The position numbers and the translations under genes were made by a program. This document shows, piece after piece, positions 50,069-59,805 of a DNA stretch of 64,000 nt. Origin of the DNA: Mycobacterium sp. 852002-51163_SCH5372311 (GTDB taxonomy: Bacteria > Actinomycetota > Actinomycetes > Mycobacteriales > Mycobacteriaceae); assembly GCF_001667115.1 (NCBI RefSeq), contig NZ_LZIJ01000014.1, positions 62,001 through 126,000 on the forward strand, written 5' to 3'. The notes below the pieces were generated by a model that ran no database searches, was not told the origin of the DNA, and worked only from the letters and a program-made list of their open reading frames with translations. Each line of letters opens with the position of its first letter. The stretch's first letter is position 1.

Positions 50069-50563
50069 CTACTGCACCCAGTAGTTGTCGTGACGGATGA
50101 AGAACTCGCGGCGCTCGTCGTCGGTCATGTCGGCCAATCCGGGTATGCCCTCGAAATAGCCTTCGCGCGGTCCGCCGGGAGCGAACAGCATCAGGATCGA
50201 TGCCGGTTCGTCGGCGTCGTTGCGGAAGCCGTGGATGCCGCCCGGCGGCACGTACAGGTAGTCGCCGGCGGACGCGTCGACCCACTCCCGGCCGCCGTAC
50301 ATGCGCATGGTTCCGGACAGCACGAAGAACGATTCCGACATCGTCTTGTGGAAGTGGGGACCTGGTCCGCCGGCACCCGGAGCGATATCGACTCGGTATA
50401 AACCGAAGTCGCCGTCGGTGGATTGCTGAGTGGCCAGGTAATGGTATTTGGAACCACCGAACTCGTAGTCGGCCGCCTCGTCGGCGCGTTTGAGCCGGGC
50501 AGTGACTTCGCCGGCGTCTCCGGTGTAGCGGGGCGGTGGATAGGAAGGCACCACGAGCGACAT
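50069..50563 (-). CDS. Cupin-domain protein
   Basis: A 164-aa single-cupin protein. Cupin motif 1 is GPGPHFHKTMSESFFVLSG (HxH, Glu) and motif 2 is GDYLYVPPGGIHGFRN (PxG, His, Asn), so four metal ligands are present. The N-terminal lead (SYPPPRYTGDAGEVTARLKR) and the C-terminal tail (LADMTDDERREFFIRHDNYW) are conserved in related actinobacterial cupins. Substrate or ligand unknown. The ATG at 50563 has GGGAG very close upstream. It is divergent from the M24 gene with 33 nt between starts, so the two may share control. Confidence 0.8.
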   Translation of the reverse strand: MSLVVPSYPPPRYTGDAGEVTARLKRADEAADYEFGGSKYHYLATQQSTDGDFGLYRVDIAPGAGGPGPHFHKTMSESFFVLSGTMRMYGGREWVDASAGDYLYVPPGGIHGFRNDADEPASILMLFAPGGPREGYFEGIPGLADMTDDERREFFIRHDNYWVQ

Positions 50564-50583
50564 ATCTCCCAGTGTGACGGCGA

Positions 50584-50589
50584 TAGCAT
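50584..50589 (+). promoter_or_regulatory. Predicted -10 box for the leaderless M24 gene
   Basis: TAGCAT (50584-50589) fits TANNNT and ends 7 nt before GTG 50597. No ribosome-binding site is present, so the message is probably leaderless. Confidence 0.5.
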
Positions 50590-50596
50590 CGCGAGG

Positions 50597-51310
50597 GTGC
50601 AGAGGGCGACCGACAGGGAGCGAGCTCGAGAAAAAGTCCGAGTGGAACGGCTCCTCGACGCCGAGCAGAAGGCGGCGCAGTTGTTCGACGAAATCGAACG
50701 GCGCGGCATGATTCGCCCGGGCGTAGGGGAGCAGGCGTTGTCCGACGATATTCGCGACCTCGCCGCGGACATATTCGGAGTGACCCGCCACTGGCATCGG
50801 CGGATCGTGCGAGCCGGCGAGAATACCCTGCAGCCTTTCAACGAGCGTCCGCCGGACCGGGTGATTGCCGACGGCGACATCGTTTTCCTCGACCTGGGCC
50901 CGATTTTCGAGGAGTGGGAGGCGGACTTCGGTCGAACATTCGTTCTGGACGACGATCCGGACAAGAAGGCCGTCCGCGACGCCCTGCCGCGGGTGTGGCA
51001 GGCCGGTCGCAAGTATTTCGACGATCACCCTGACGTCACCGGCGCTGAATTGTTCGACTTCGTCGTCCGGGCGACGCACGCCGAAGGTTTCGAGTTCGCC
51101 AGTTCGATCGCCGGGCATCTGGTCGGGGAGTTCCCGCACAAGAAGATCGCCGGCACCGGGGTTGAGTGGTACATCACGCCCGGATCGGACAAACCGATGC
51201 GGCGCAGGGACCCGACCGGCCGAATCTGCCACTGGATCCTGGAAATCCATCTGGTCGACCGCGTCCGCGGCTTCGGCGGTTTCTATGAACAGTTGCTCGA
51301 CTTGCCCTGA
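50597..51310 (+). CDS. M24 (aminopeptidase P / creatinase) fold protein
   Basis: A 237-aa protein with only the M24 pita-bread domain. It has FDEIERRGMIRPGVGEQALS, then VFLDLGPIFEEWEADFGRTF (two metal Asp positions), SSIAGHLVGEFPHKKIAG (metal His region), and CHWILEIHLVDRVRGFGGFY (metal Glu). It lacks the N-terminal domain of aminopeptidase P, so it may be a small Xaa-Pro-type peptidase or a non-peptidase relative. The start is GTG 50597, probably leaderless. It lies directly upstream of the groEL2 control region, where H37Rv has the dehydrogenase Rv0439c on the other strand (from memory). Confidence 0.78.
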   Translation: MQRATDRERAREKVRVERLLDAEQKAAQLFDEIERRGMIRPGVGEQALSDDIRDLAADIFGVTRHWHRRIVRAGENTLQPFNERPPDRVIADGDIVFLDLGPIFEEWEADFGRTFVLDDDPDKKAVRDALPRVWQAGRKYFDDHPDVTGAELFDFVVRATHAEGFEFASSIAGHLVGEFPHKKIAGTGVEWYITPGSDKPMRRRDPTGRICHWILEIHLVDRVRGFGGFYEQLLDLP

Positions 51311-51335
51311 AGCCGGGTGTGCCGAGCCGGGTGTT

Positions 51336-51362
51336 CTTGCACTCGGCATAGGCGAGTGCTAA
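51336..51362 (+). promoter_or_regulatory. CIRCE operator 1 (HrcA box) upstream of groEL2
   Basis: Inverted repeat CTTGCACTC (51336-51344), 9-nt spacer, GAGTGCTAA (51354-51362). This fits the CIRCE consensus TTAGCACTC-N9-GAGTGCTAA with two mismatches in the left arm. Confidence 0.85.
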
Positions 51363-51370
51363 GAATGACG

Positions 51371-51397
51371 TTGGCACTCGCGACCGGTGAGTGCTAG
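51371..51397 (+). promoter_or_regulatory. CIRCE operator 2 (HrcA box) upstream of groEL2
   Basis: Inverted repeat TTGGCACTC (51371-51379), 9-nt spacer, GAGTGCTAG (51389-51397). It lies 8 nt after the first CIRCE and about 125 nt before the groEL2 ATG. HrcA repression through such paired boxes is known for mycobacterial groE genes. Confidence 0.88.
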
Positions 51398-51461
51398 GTC
51401 GGGACGGTGAGACTAGCTCTGGTCGTCCGTCGCGGGCACTGCACCCGGCCAGCGTAAGTAA

Positions 51462-53147
<1,686 letters not shown>

Positions 53148-53154
53148 TCCCACA

Positions 53155-53197
53155 CGCGAAAAAGCCCGGTCTGCCTTGCAGGCCGGGCTTTTTCGCG
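53155..53197. terminator. Bidirectional intrinsic terminator after groEL2
   Basis: A perfect 15-bp inverted repeat, CGCGAAAAAGCCCGG (53155-53169) and CCGGGCTTTTTCGCG (53183-53197), with a 13-nt loop. The GC core is flanked by A5 and T5, so it can end transcription from both sides. It starts 8 nt after the groEL2 stop. Confidence 0.9.
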
Positions 53198-53266
53198 CCG
53201 TCGCGAGCGTGGCGCGTTGCACGGCCTTTCGATTTCTTCACCCTGGCTGCGGCGTTGCGGCATCGA

Positions 53267-53401
53267 GTGTGAGCTCAGGGCGTCGCGTGTGAAGTTACGG
53301 CTTTGCGCGTGAAGCCAGGGCGGGCTTCCGGCGATTTTTTCGCCCAGGTTTCACTGCCAAAGCCCAGGTTTCACTCCCAACGCGTAGGCCCACACTCGGC
53401 G
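53267..53401. repeat. Symmetric 20-nt-period repeat, single 3+3 module
   Basis: Three head-to-tail units (53267, 53287, 53307; e.g. GTGTGAAGTTACGGCTTTGC), a 15-nt centre (53327-53341, TCCGGCGATTTTTTC), and three inverted units (53342, 53362, 53382; e.g. GCCCAGGTTTCACTGCCAAA). The geometry equals that of the other copies exactly. It lies between the groEL2 terminator and the convergent end of the Rv0441c-like gene. Confidence 0.9.
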
Positions 53402-53422
53402 CCTGCAATCTACGACGTGTGG

Positions 53423-53845
53423 TCAGGCTGGTTCGCTGAACACCACACAGTCGTGCAGGCAACCCTTGGCGGCGGAGGGGGAGTCGGCCTCGCGGTGCAG
53501 CAGCGCGCGGGTGGGCACGACGCCACACCGCACGCTGTCGGCGCCCTCGTCGGAAACCTCGGCGTGGCCGTCGACGATCAGCGAGTAGCCGCCCGGTTCT
53601 GGCGGAGGCCACAGCAACGTCACGTCGCGGCGCTGAGCGAGGTTGGCGCGGGTGCGGCCCCCGATCAGGCCGACGTCGATGAGCGCCGCGGATCCATCGG
53701 CACTGTCGGGCAGATCTCGCAATGTCGGCTCGACCGTGACCGTGTGCACGCGGTAGTCGTCATCGACGGTGATCAGGTAGGCGAACGGATAGTCGGTGAG
53801 AGCCGCGGCCAGCCGCTTGAAATCCACCTTCTTCTTCGTACGCAT
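53423..53845 (-). CDS. FMN-binding split-barrel (pyridoxamine oxidase-like) protein, Rv0441c-like
   Basis: A 140-aa protein of the PNPOx-like split-barrel type. It has [53 protein letters not shown] and [13 protein letters not shown], the strands that form the flavin or F420 barrel. The final part has three cysteines ([19 protein letters not shown]). It matches Rv0441c in place and near length. Cofactor and substrate are unknown. The ATG at 53845 starts a basic [12 protein letters not shown]. It lies 18 nt after the PPE gene in the same direction. Confidence 0.82.
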   Translation of the reverse strand: MRTKKKVDFKRLAAALTDYPFAYLITVDDDYRVHTVTVEPTLRDLPDSADGSAALIDVGLIGGRTRANLAQRRDVTLLWPPPEPGGYSLIVDGHAEVSDEGADSVRCGVVPTRALLHREADSPSAAKGCLHDCVVFSEPA

Positions 53846-53863
53846 CTTTCGAGGATAGGCGGA

Positions 53864-54805
53864 TCAGGCCGGGCTGCTGACGGAGGCGGCGGCCGGGCCG
53901 GGAATCACCGTGCTGATCAGGCTGGGGCTGAGCAGACCCGCGCCGGCCACGCTCTGGCCCAAGCCGCCCGAGGCGCCCGTGACGTTGTCGAAGCCGAGCA
54001 AGCTGCTCACGTGTTGAGTGCTCTGGTTCATCCAGCCGGTTTGTCCGAACCCGGCGTTCCAGAAGCCCAGGTTGTTGGCGCCGGTGTTGCCGACGCCCGG
54101 GCTGACGGCACCCGCGGCCAAGAGACCCGTATCGCCGGTGCCGGCGTGCCCGAAGCCGATGCTGGCACTGTCCAACAGGCCGGTCCCGACGGGATGCTCG
54201 CCGGTGAATCCGGCGGTGTTGGCGATGCCGAGGTGCCCGACATTCCCTAGGTTCCCGAGTTTCCCGAAGTCGAGTTCTTTCAGGACCTCGTCCCACGACG
54301 GCAGTTCCGCGAGCAACGCCGACGCGTTGGCGTGATAACCCGACATCGCCGCCACGTCCATCGCCCACATCTGCTCGTAGGCGGCCTCGACATCCGCGAT
54401 CGCGGGAGCGTTCTGACCGAGCCAGTTCGTGGCCGCCAGCACCCGTACCAGGCCACGATTGGCGGCCACCACCGCAGGCTGCACGGCGGCCGTCAGAGCC
54501 GCCTCGAACTCGCCCGCCACGGCGGTGGCTTGTCCCGCCGCACCTTCGGCCTGCGCCGCCGCGGTGCGCAGCCACGCCGCATATTGAGACGCGACGGCCA
54601 TCATCGCCGCCGACGAAGCACCCAGCCAGGAACCACTCACCAGCTCGGAGGTGACAGCCCAGAACGACGCCGCGGACTGCGACAACTCCTCGGCCAAACT
54701 GCTCCACGCCGCGGCCGCGGCAAGCAACGGCCCGGAGCCCGGGCCGGTGAACATGAGTGCCGAATTAATCTCTGGCGGCAACCACGCATAATGCGGGTTT
54801 GTCAC
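53864..54805 (-). CDS. PPE family protein, short MPTR-like
   Basis: A 313-aa PPE protein at the position of PPE10 (Rv0442c). The ~180-residue PPE domain starts TNPHYAWLPPEINSALMFTG with Pro-Pro-Glu at residues 10-12, has the WxG turn (GSWLGASSAAMMAVA) and the YEQMWAMDVAAMSGYHANAS block, the usual helical hairpin bound by EspG and PE. The C-terminal part has a few degenerate NxGxGNxG-type repeats (GNTGANNLGFWNAGFGQTG), far fewer than in PPE10 (487 aa). No PE gene is next to it. GTG 54805 is preferred over TTG 54808; TAGTTT upstream may be a leaderless -10 box. Type VII secreted. Confidence 0.88.
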   Translation of the reverse strand: MTNPHYAWLPPEINSALMFTGPGSGPLLAAAAAWSSLAEELSQSAASFWAVTSELVSGSWLGASSAAMMAVASQYAAWLRTAAAQAEGAAGQATAVAGEFEAALTAAVQPAVVAANRGLVRVLAATNWLGQNAPAIADVEAAYEQMWAMDVAAMSGYHANASALLAELPSWDEVLKELDFGKLGNLGNVGHLGIANTAGFTGEHPVGTGLLDSASIGFGHAGTGDTGLLAAGAVSPGVGNTGANNLGFWNAGFGQTGWMNQSTQHVSSLLGFDNVTGASGGLGQSVAGAGLLSPSLISTVIPGPAAASVSSPA

Positions 54806-54845
54806 CAACTAAAACTATCGGGGAAGCCTCTCGGCCGTGGCCGTT

Positions 54846-56582
54846 TCAGCCGGACACCGGCGTGGGTTGACGGCCGCGGACCAACCTGCCGGGACGGGCA
54901 TCGGTCGGCACGCCGTTCTCCGCGATCACCTGACCGGACACCACGGTCGCGACGTAGCCCTCCGCCGTTTGGTCCAGCCGACGGCCACCGGCCGGCAGGT
55001 CGTGACTGATCACCGGCTTGTGCAGGCGCAGTGCGGCGTGGTCGATGACGTTGAGGTCGGCCTTGTAGCCGGCGGCGATGCGCCCGCGATCGGCCAGCCC
55101 CGCGACGCGGGCCGGCACGGAGGTGAGCTCGCGGACGGCCTCGGGCACTGTGAAGCGTCCGGCCTTGCGGTCGCGCGCCCAGTGCGCCAGGAAGAACGTC
55201 GAATAGCTGGCGTCGCAGATCATCCCGTAGTGGGCGCCGCCGTCGCCGAGGCCGAGCACCACGTCGTCGCGGTGCAGCAGCTCGCCGACGGTGTTCAGCG
55301 AGTTGTTCTCCAGGTTGCTGGTGGCCACCAGCAGCATGGCGCGACCGTCGTCGTCGAGCAGCCGGTCGTAAGCCTCTTCCATCGGGTTCACGCCGCGGGC
55401 CCGGGCCCGGGCGCCGATGCTGTCCGCGGGGTCCGGCTCGTAGTTGGGGTTGTCACCCAGCGGGAAGATCCAATCCCAGGCCTGGGCCACATACAGGATC
55501 GGGTGCCCGACGCCGGGCTTGTCGGCCAGAATGCGGGCGCGCACTTCGGGCTTGCGCATTTCGGCGACGCGCTCGGCCAGCGGCAGGTGGGCGATCTCGC
55601 GGTAGCTGGGGTAGAGGACGAACGGGTTGGCGGACAGCTGTAGCCCGATGATCAGCCCGATCGGCCGCGGCAGCAGCTGCGCGGTGATATCGCCGCCGGC
55701 GGCGTTGGCTTTCTCCACCATCGTGATGGCATCCGGCCAGGTCGGGTCGCCGGTGTTGGCGACGACCAGGGTGAAGGTGAGCGGCAACCCGACGTCCTCG
55801 GCGACGTCGAACACGGTCTGCAGCACGGGCTGGTAGCCGCCGGCCGGAATGTCGGGCACAAATTGCAGCAGACCGCCGCCGCCGTCGACCACACCGCGGG
55901 CAATCTCCTCGATTTCCTCGCGTGCCGCGTCATAGCTGGGAATCTGCGCCCCGCTCTCGGTCTTGTGAATCAGCAGGCGCGACGACGCGAAGCCCAGCGC
56001 TCCAACCTCCATCGCCTCCTTGGCGAGCGCGCGCATCGTCGCGAGGTCTTCGGCGGTGGCCGGCTCGCGATTTGCGCCCCGCTGGCCCATCACGTACACC
56101 CGCAGCGGGGAGTGCGGCAGATAGGCGGCCACGTCGATGTCGCGTTTCCCGGCGTCCAGCGCATCCATGAATTCGGGGAACGTCTCCCAGTTCCACGGCA
56201 GGCCGTCGGTCATCACGACACCGGGAATGTCCTCCACCCCCGCCATCACGTCGACGAGCACGTCGTGGTCTTCCTGTCGGCACGGCGCGAAGCCGACTCC
56301 GCAGTTGCCCACCACCACCGTGGTCACCCCGTGCGCCGACGACGGTGTCAGCCGGTCCGACCAGATGGCCTGCCCGTCGTAGTGGGTGTGCAGGTCGACG
56401 AAGCCCGGGGTGACCAGCAGACCGGTCGCGTCGATCTCCCGCTCGGCGGTGTCGCCGTTGACGGAGTCTGTTGGACCCACCGCCTTGATGACGCCGTCCT
56501 GGACGGCTACGTCGCCGACGTACGGCTCACCTCCCAGCCCGTCGACGATGGTGCCATTGCGGATCAGGAGGTCATAGCGCAT
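54846..56582 (-). CDS. Amidohydrolase, N-acyl-D-amino-acid deacylase type
   Basis: A 578-aa amidohydrolase-superfamily enzyme of the D-aminoacylase group. The metal motif HxH is in VTPGFVDLHTHYDGQAIWSD, with VVGNCGVGFAPC (metal Cys region of D-aminoacylases) next, GALGFASSRLLIHKTE, LGDGGAHYGMICDASYST (metal Asp/His part), and the final beta-strand part RIAAGYKADLNVIDHAAL. Substrate is likely an N-acyl or cyclic amide; many mycobacterial relatives are uncharacterised. The ATG at 56582 starts MRYDLLIRNGTIVDGLGGEP, the family N-terminus. Divergent from the MIRU-like element and VOC gene. Confidence 0.88.
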   Translation of the reverse strand: MRYDLLIRNGTIVDGLGGEPYVGDVAVQDGVIKAVGPTDSVNGDTAEREIDATGLLVTPGFVDLHTHYDGQAIWSDRLTPSSAHGVTTVVVGNCGVGFAPCRQEDHDVLVDVMAGVEDIPGVVMTDGLPWNWETFPEFMDALDAGKRDIDVAAYLPHSPLRVYVMGQRGANREPATAEDLATMRALAKEAMEVGALGFASSRLLIHKTESGAQIPSYDAAREEIEEIARGVVDGGGGLLQFVPDIPAGGYQPVLQTVFDVAEDVGLPLTFTLVVANTGDPTWPDAITMVEKANAAGGDITAQLLPRPIGLIIGLQLSANPFVLYPSYREIAHLPLAERVAEMRKPEVRARILADKPGVGHPILYVAQAWDWIFPLGDNPNYEPDPADSIGARARARGVNPMEEAYDRLLDDDGRAMLLVATSNLENNSLNTVGELLHRDDVVLGLGDGGAHYGMICDASYSTFFLAHWARDRKAGRFTVPEAVRELTSVPARVAGLADRGRIAAGYKADLNVIDHAALRLHKPVISHDLPAGGRRLDQTAEGYVATVVSGQVIAENGVPTDARPGRLVRGRQPTPVSG

Positions 56583-56630
56583 CTAACTAATCTACGACCG
56601 TGTCGGTGCGACATGCCAGGATCGGTGACG

Positions 56631-56712
56631 TGCGCGCCGACGACGATGCAGTGGGGGCGCCCCCAGCCGCGCAGCGGCGAGGGGGACGAAGCGATGAGGA
56701 GGAGTGGCGCTG
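56631..56712 (+). repeat. MIRU-like interspersed repeat with inserted palindromes
   Basis: The ends match the mycobacterial interspersed repetitive unit as I remember it: GCGCCGACGACGATGCAG at the left and GAAGCGATGAGGAGGAGTGG then CGCTGATGA at the right. Between them lies an extra block with a perfect palindrome GGGGGCGCCCCC (56653-56664) and a hairpin GCCGCGCAGCGGC. The GGAG (56701-56704) serves as the Shine-Dalgarno site of the VOC gene, 8 nt before its ATG. Confidence 0.75.
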
Positions 56713-57090
56713 ATGATCGACCACCTAGGAATCAACTGCGCCGATTACCCGAAATCACAGGAGTTCTACGACACGGTGCTGGGCGTGCTCGGCTTCTCCC
56801 GCCAGCTGGATTTCGGCGTGGCCATCGGTTACGGCCGGGACGGCAAGCCGGCGTTCTGGATCGCCGACCTTGCTGCGGGCACCGCGCAGGGCCCCAATCG
56901 GGAAGTGCACGTCGCGTTCGAAGCGGCCGACCAAGATGCGGTGCGCGCGTTCCACGACGCCGCCGTGAGTCTGGGCGCCGAGTCGCTGCATGCGCCGCGG
57001 TTCTGGCCGGAATACCACCCCGGCTATTTCGGTGCCTTCGTGCGCGACCCCGACGGCAACAACGTGGAGGCGGTCTGCCACCACGCGTAG
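56713..57090 (+). CDS. VOC (glyoxalase/bleomycin-resistance fold) protein
   Basis: A 125-aa vicinal-oxygen-chelate protein: MIDHLGINCADYPKSQEFYD with the first metal His, TVLGVLGFSRQLDFGVAIGY, KPAFWIADLAA, REVHVAFEAADQDAVRAFHD and YFGAFVRDPDGNNVEAVCHH (metal Glu). Such proteins are lyases, dioxygenases or drug-binding proteins; no specific role can be read. ATG 56713 is preferred because GGAG supplied by the MIRU-like element is 8 nt upstream; a GTG at 56704 would overlap it. It is followed 10 nt later by the DinB-family gene. Confidence 0.83.
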   Translation: MIDHLGINCADYPKSQEFYDTVLGVLGFSRQLDFGVAIGYGRDGKPAFWIADLAAGTAQGPNREVHVAFEAADQDAVRAFHDAAVSLGAESLHAPRFWPEYHPGYFGAFVRDPDGNNVEAVCHHA

Positions 57091-57100
57091 GGTCGCCTTC

Positions 57101-57631
57101 ATGCCCAGCCCCGAAAAGAATGTGGCCGACGCGCCTGCCCAGGAACTGCTTCGGGACGCCTTCACCCGGTTGATCGAGCACGTCGACGAGCTCACCGACG
57201 GTCTGAGTGAGGAAGTGTCAAACTACCGGCCCACCCCCGAGGCCAACACCATCGCGTGGCTGATTTGGCACAGCGCCCGGGTGCAGGACATTCAGCTCGC
57301 CGACATCGCCGGCGTCGAGCAGGTGTGGACCCGCGACGGCTGGGTGGACCGGTTCGGCTTGGACCTGCCGCGCAACGACACCGGCTACGGGCACAGCCCG
57401 CAGGACGTCGCGAAGGTGCGCGCATCCGCGGAGTTGCTGTCCGGCTACTACCACGCGGTGCACGAACTCAGCCTCGAATACGCCAGCAGCGTCACCGCCG
57501 ATGAGTTGAGCCGCGTCGTGGACACCAATTGGGACCCACCGGTGACGGCCAGCGCGCGACTGGTCAGCATCGTCGACGACTGCGCACAGCACCTCGGCCA
57601 AGCCGCCTACGTGCGCGGAATCGTCCAGTAA
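57101..57631 (+). CDS. DinB-like / mycothiol-transferase-fold protein (Rv0443-like)
   Basis: A 176-aa four-helix-bundle protein of the DinB/DUF664 type. The metal triad His residues are in WLIWHSARVQD, SGYYHAVHELS and DDCAQHLGQAAYVRG. In actinobacteria several of these are mycothiol-dependent enzymes, so a thiol-transferase or thiol-S-transferase role is possible. Equivalent to Rv0443. The ATG at 57101 follows the VOC stop by 10 nt, and the gene ends 9 nt before the next membrane-protein gene, so VOC-DinB-membrane protein is one unit. Confidence 0.82.
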   Translation: MPSPEKNVADAPAQELLRDAFTRLIEHVDELTDGLSEEVSNYRPTPEANTIAWLIWHSARVQDIQLADIAGVEQVWTRDGWVDRFGLDLPRNDTGYGHSPQDVAKVRASAELLSGYYHAVHELSLEYASSVTADELSRVVDTNWDPPVTASARLVSIVDDCAQHLGQAAYVRGIVQ

Positions 57632-57640
57632 GTCCTTGCC

Positions 57641-58495
57641 GTGCGACTCAAGCTGACGGTGGTGTTGTGGCTGGCCACCACGGCCGCGCTGGTCTTGCTG
57701 GTTCCCGCATCGTGGTTGCAGAGGAACATCGTCGACGTCGACGGCTACGGCAGGCTGGCCCGCAAGGCCGCCGGCGATCCCGCGCTGCAGTCCGCCATGG
57801 CGGCCGAACTCACCACGCGCGCCATGCGGCTCATCACCGATCACGGGGGCACTGCGGACACCTCGCAGGTGCACGACGTGATCGCGAAATTCACGGCCGG
57901 CCCGGCCTTTCCGCCGTTGTTCGCCGAGGCGAACAAGGTCGCCCACAACTGGTTGTTCAGCAATCCGCAGTCCGGTCAGGACCCTGAGTGGGTGGTAGAT
58001 CTGGCCCCGATGCTCAACGAGAGCTCGGTGCAGCAGATGCTCACCAGTCACCACGTGACGGTCCCGACGAAGCTGACGGTTCCTGTGACGGTGTCGGTGC
58101 CTTCGACGACGCAGTCGTTGCGGCAGGGCCAGCTCAGCTGGCTCGCCACCTGGGGTCCCTGGGCCAGCATGGGCGCGGCGGCCATGAGCGCCCTGTGCGG
58201 CTTTCTGCTGCTGGTTGCCGCGCGGCGCCGCGGCAGGGCGCTGGCCGGGATCGGCGTCTCGGTGCTGCTCGTCGGCGCTGCCGGATGGACCGGCATCGAG
58301 CTCGCCGACCGGCGGATCATCACCGAGCTCAATCGGACGACCGGCGATTTCCGCACTGTGGGTGACGTGATGGTCCGCTATGCCAAGTCCAGCCTGCATG
58401 AATGGCTCAACCTGACACTGCTGGCCGGGGCCACCCTGGTGGTGCTCGGCGTGATTGTCGCGGCAGTGTTCAGCCTGCGCAGGAAGTCAGCTTAA
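57641..58495 (+). CDS. Membrane protein with large extracytoplasmic loop, unknown function
   Basis: A 284-aa protein with four predicted membrane segments: [20 protein letters not shown] at the N-terminus, then an outside domain of about 145 residues ([60 protein letters not shown]), then [37 protein letters not shown], and [20 protein letters not shown] near the end. The layout resembles the sugar- or lipid-sensing integral proteins often called integral membrane sensor proteins, but I recognise no family. The start is GTG 57641. The 3' end overlaps the convergent rskA by 9 nt. Confidence 0.7.
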   Translation: MRLKLTVVLWLATTAALVLLVPASWLQRNIVDVDGYGRLARKAAGDPALQSAMAAELTTRAMRLITDHGGTADTSQVHDVIAKFTAGPAFPPLFAEANKVAHNWLFSNPQSGQDPEWVVDLAPMLNESSVQQMLTSHHVTVPTKLTVPVTVSVPSTTQSLRQGQLSWLATWGPWASMGAAAMSALCGFLLLVAARRRGRALAGIGVSVLLVGAAGWTGIELADRRIITELNRTTGDFRTVGDVMVRYAKSSLHEWLNLTLLAGATLVVLGVIVAAVFSLRRKSA

Positions 58496-59197
58496 GGGCA
58501 ACTGCGCCAACACCGCGCCGGTCGGCTGCGGCGACCCGGCGCCGGGTTCCACCGTGAACGCCAGCACCGTCGACGCTCCGATGTCGCGAACCATGGCTCT
58601 CGTCGACGGTGCAACGGCGGCGGTCCCCATGGTTCCCGCCGACGTCGGAGACCCATTGGTGCCCATCAGCCACATTTGGTACACGGTGCCCGGCGACGGC
58701 GGCGCCACGTTGTTCATCACCAGCACACCCGCGTTGCGGTCGCGGGAGAACATGAACGTGGCCGTCCCGGTGCCCAAGGGGCGAGAGACCGTCTGCACGT
58801 CCGGCGCCGTCAAGACCTGCTCGGCGACCGTCTGGCGGGGCGGCGGCCGCATCAGCACGCCGGCACCGAATGCGGACAATCCGATTACGATTGCTGCGGC
58901 AGCCGCCAAAAGGGCTGTACGCCAACGTCGTTGCCGCCTGGCCTCGAGCTGCGTCGGTTCGGCGGGTGCGGTTAGGGCCAGCACCGCTGCCCGTAGATAC
59001 GCCGGTGGTTGGACGGCCGTCCCCGCCGAGACCACCGCCATGGTCTCGCGCACCGCCCGCACTTCGTCGCGGAATTCAGCCGCGACGGCAGATGCCGCGA
59101 CCCGGCGATCGATGTCGGCTTTTTCCTCGTCGGTCAGCGCATCCAGCGCATAGGGCGTGGCCAGGTCGAGCAGTTCGGATTCGTTCGGGCCGGTCAT
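58487..59197 (-). CDS. rskA: Anti-sigma-K factor RskA
   Basis: RskA (236 aa) holds SigK inactive at the membrane. The N-terminal cytoplasmic anti-sigma domain is [38 protein letters not shown]. One membrane segment ([20 protein letters not shown], about 93-115) follows, then an extracytoplasmic domain ([36 protein letters not shown]), which is the part cut by site-1 protease during release in related systems. The ATG at 59197 overlaps the sigK stop (ATGA), so both are made together. Equivalent to Rv0444c, whose mutation in M. bovis de-represses the antigens MPB70/83. Confidence 0.93.
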   Translation of the reverse strand: MTGPNESELLDLATPYALDALTDEEKADIDRRVAASAVAAEFRDEVRAVRETMAVVSAGTAVQPPAYLRAAVLALTAPAEPTQLEARRQRRWRTALLAAAAAIVIGLSAFGAGVLMRPPPRQTVAEQVLTAPDVQTVSRPLGTGTATFMFSRDRNAGVLVMNNVAPPSPGTVYQMWLMGTNGSPTSAGTMGTAAVAPSTRAMVRDIGASTVLAFTVEPGAGSPQPTGAVLAQLPLS

Positions 59198-59757
59198 GAC
59201 ACGTCCAGACAATTGCGCAGGCCGCGCAGCGCGTCACGCATGCGGGATTTTATCGTCGACAGGTTGGCGGCCAGCCGCTGCGACACCTCGGCATACGTCA
59301 ACCCGCCGTAATACGCCAGCTCGATGCACTCGCGCTGCGCTTCGGTCAAGCCCTCGAGGCATCGGGTCACCCGGCGCCGCTCGTCGCTGGCGATCGCCGA
59401 GTCGGCGACGACGTCGCCGGCGGTCTCCACGGTGGCGGCGCCATAGCGTCCTTCTCGCTTGGTGCCGGCTTGCTCGGCACGCACCCGGTCGACCGCGCGC
59501 CGGTGCGCCATGGTCAGCAGCCACGCGAGCGCGGATCCCTTGGCCGAGTCGTATTCCGACGCTGTCCGCCACACCTCGAGATAGATCTCCTGGGTGGTTT
59601 CCTCGCTATAGCCGGCGTCACGCAACACCCGGATCACCAATCCGTACACCCGGGATTTGGTGAGGTCGTAGACCGTGGCGAAGGCGTCGCGGTCGCCGCC
59701 GGCAACCTTGCGCAGCAAGGCGTCCAGGTCGCCGCTCAGCCCTGACGGTCCGGTCAT
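59194..59757 (-). CDS. sigK: ECF sigma factor SigK
   Basis: SigK (187 aa) is the ECF sigma factor that directs RNA polymerase to the mpt70/mpt83 and sigK-linked promoters in the tuberculosis complex. Region 2 is [40 protein letters not shown] and [16 protein letters not shown]; region 4 is [41 protein letters not shown] pair of redox-active cysteines described for M. tuberculosis SigK may correspond to [12 protein letters not shown] here. The ATG at 59757 lies 8 nt after a TAGGCT -10 box, so it is probably leaderless. Coupled to rskA. Confidence 0.95.
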   Translation of the reverse strand: MTGPSGLSGDLDALLRKVAGGDRDAFATVYDLTKSRVYGLVIRVLRDAGYSEETTQEIYLEVWRTASEYDSAKGSALAWLLTMAHRRAVDRVRAEQAGTKREGRYGAATVETAGDVVADSAIASDERRRVTRCLEGLTEAQRECIELAYYGGLTYAEVSQRLAANLSTIKSRMRDALRGLRNCLDVS

Positions 59758-59765
59758 CGATCGGT

Positions 59766-59771
59766 AGCCTA
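59766..59771 (-). promoter_or_regulatory. Predicted -10 box for leaderless sigK
   Basis: On the minus strand TAGGCT ends 8 nt before the sigK ATG at 59757. No Shine-Dalgarno site lies between them. A TTGCCC about 20 nt further upstream could be the -35 box. Confidence 0.45.
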
Positions 59772-59805
59772 TCGTCAGCCAGAGTCACGGGGGGCAATCT
59801 GTTCA

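Noticed and set aside
53155..53197. Palindrome after groEL2 as an operator or attachment site
   Set aside because: A GC stem with A5/T5 flanks directly behind a highly expressed gene is best explained as an intrinsic terminator; no integrase is near.
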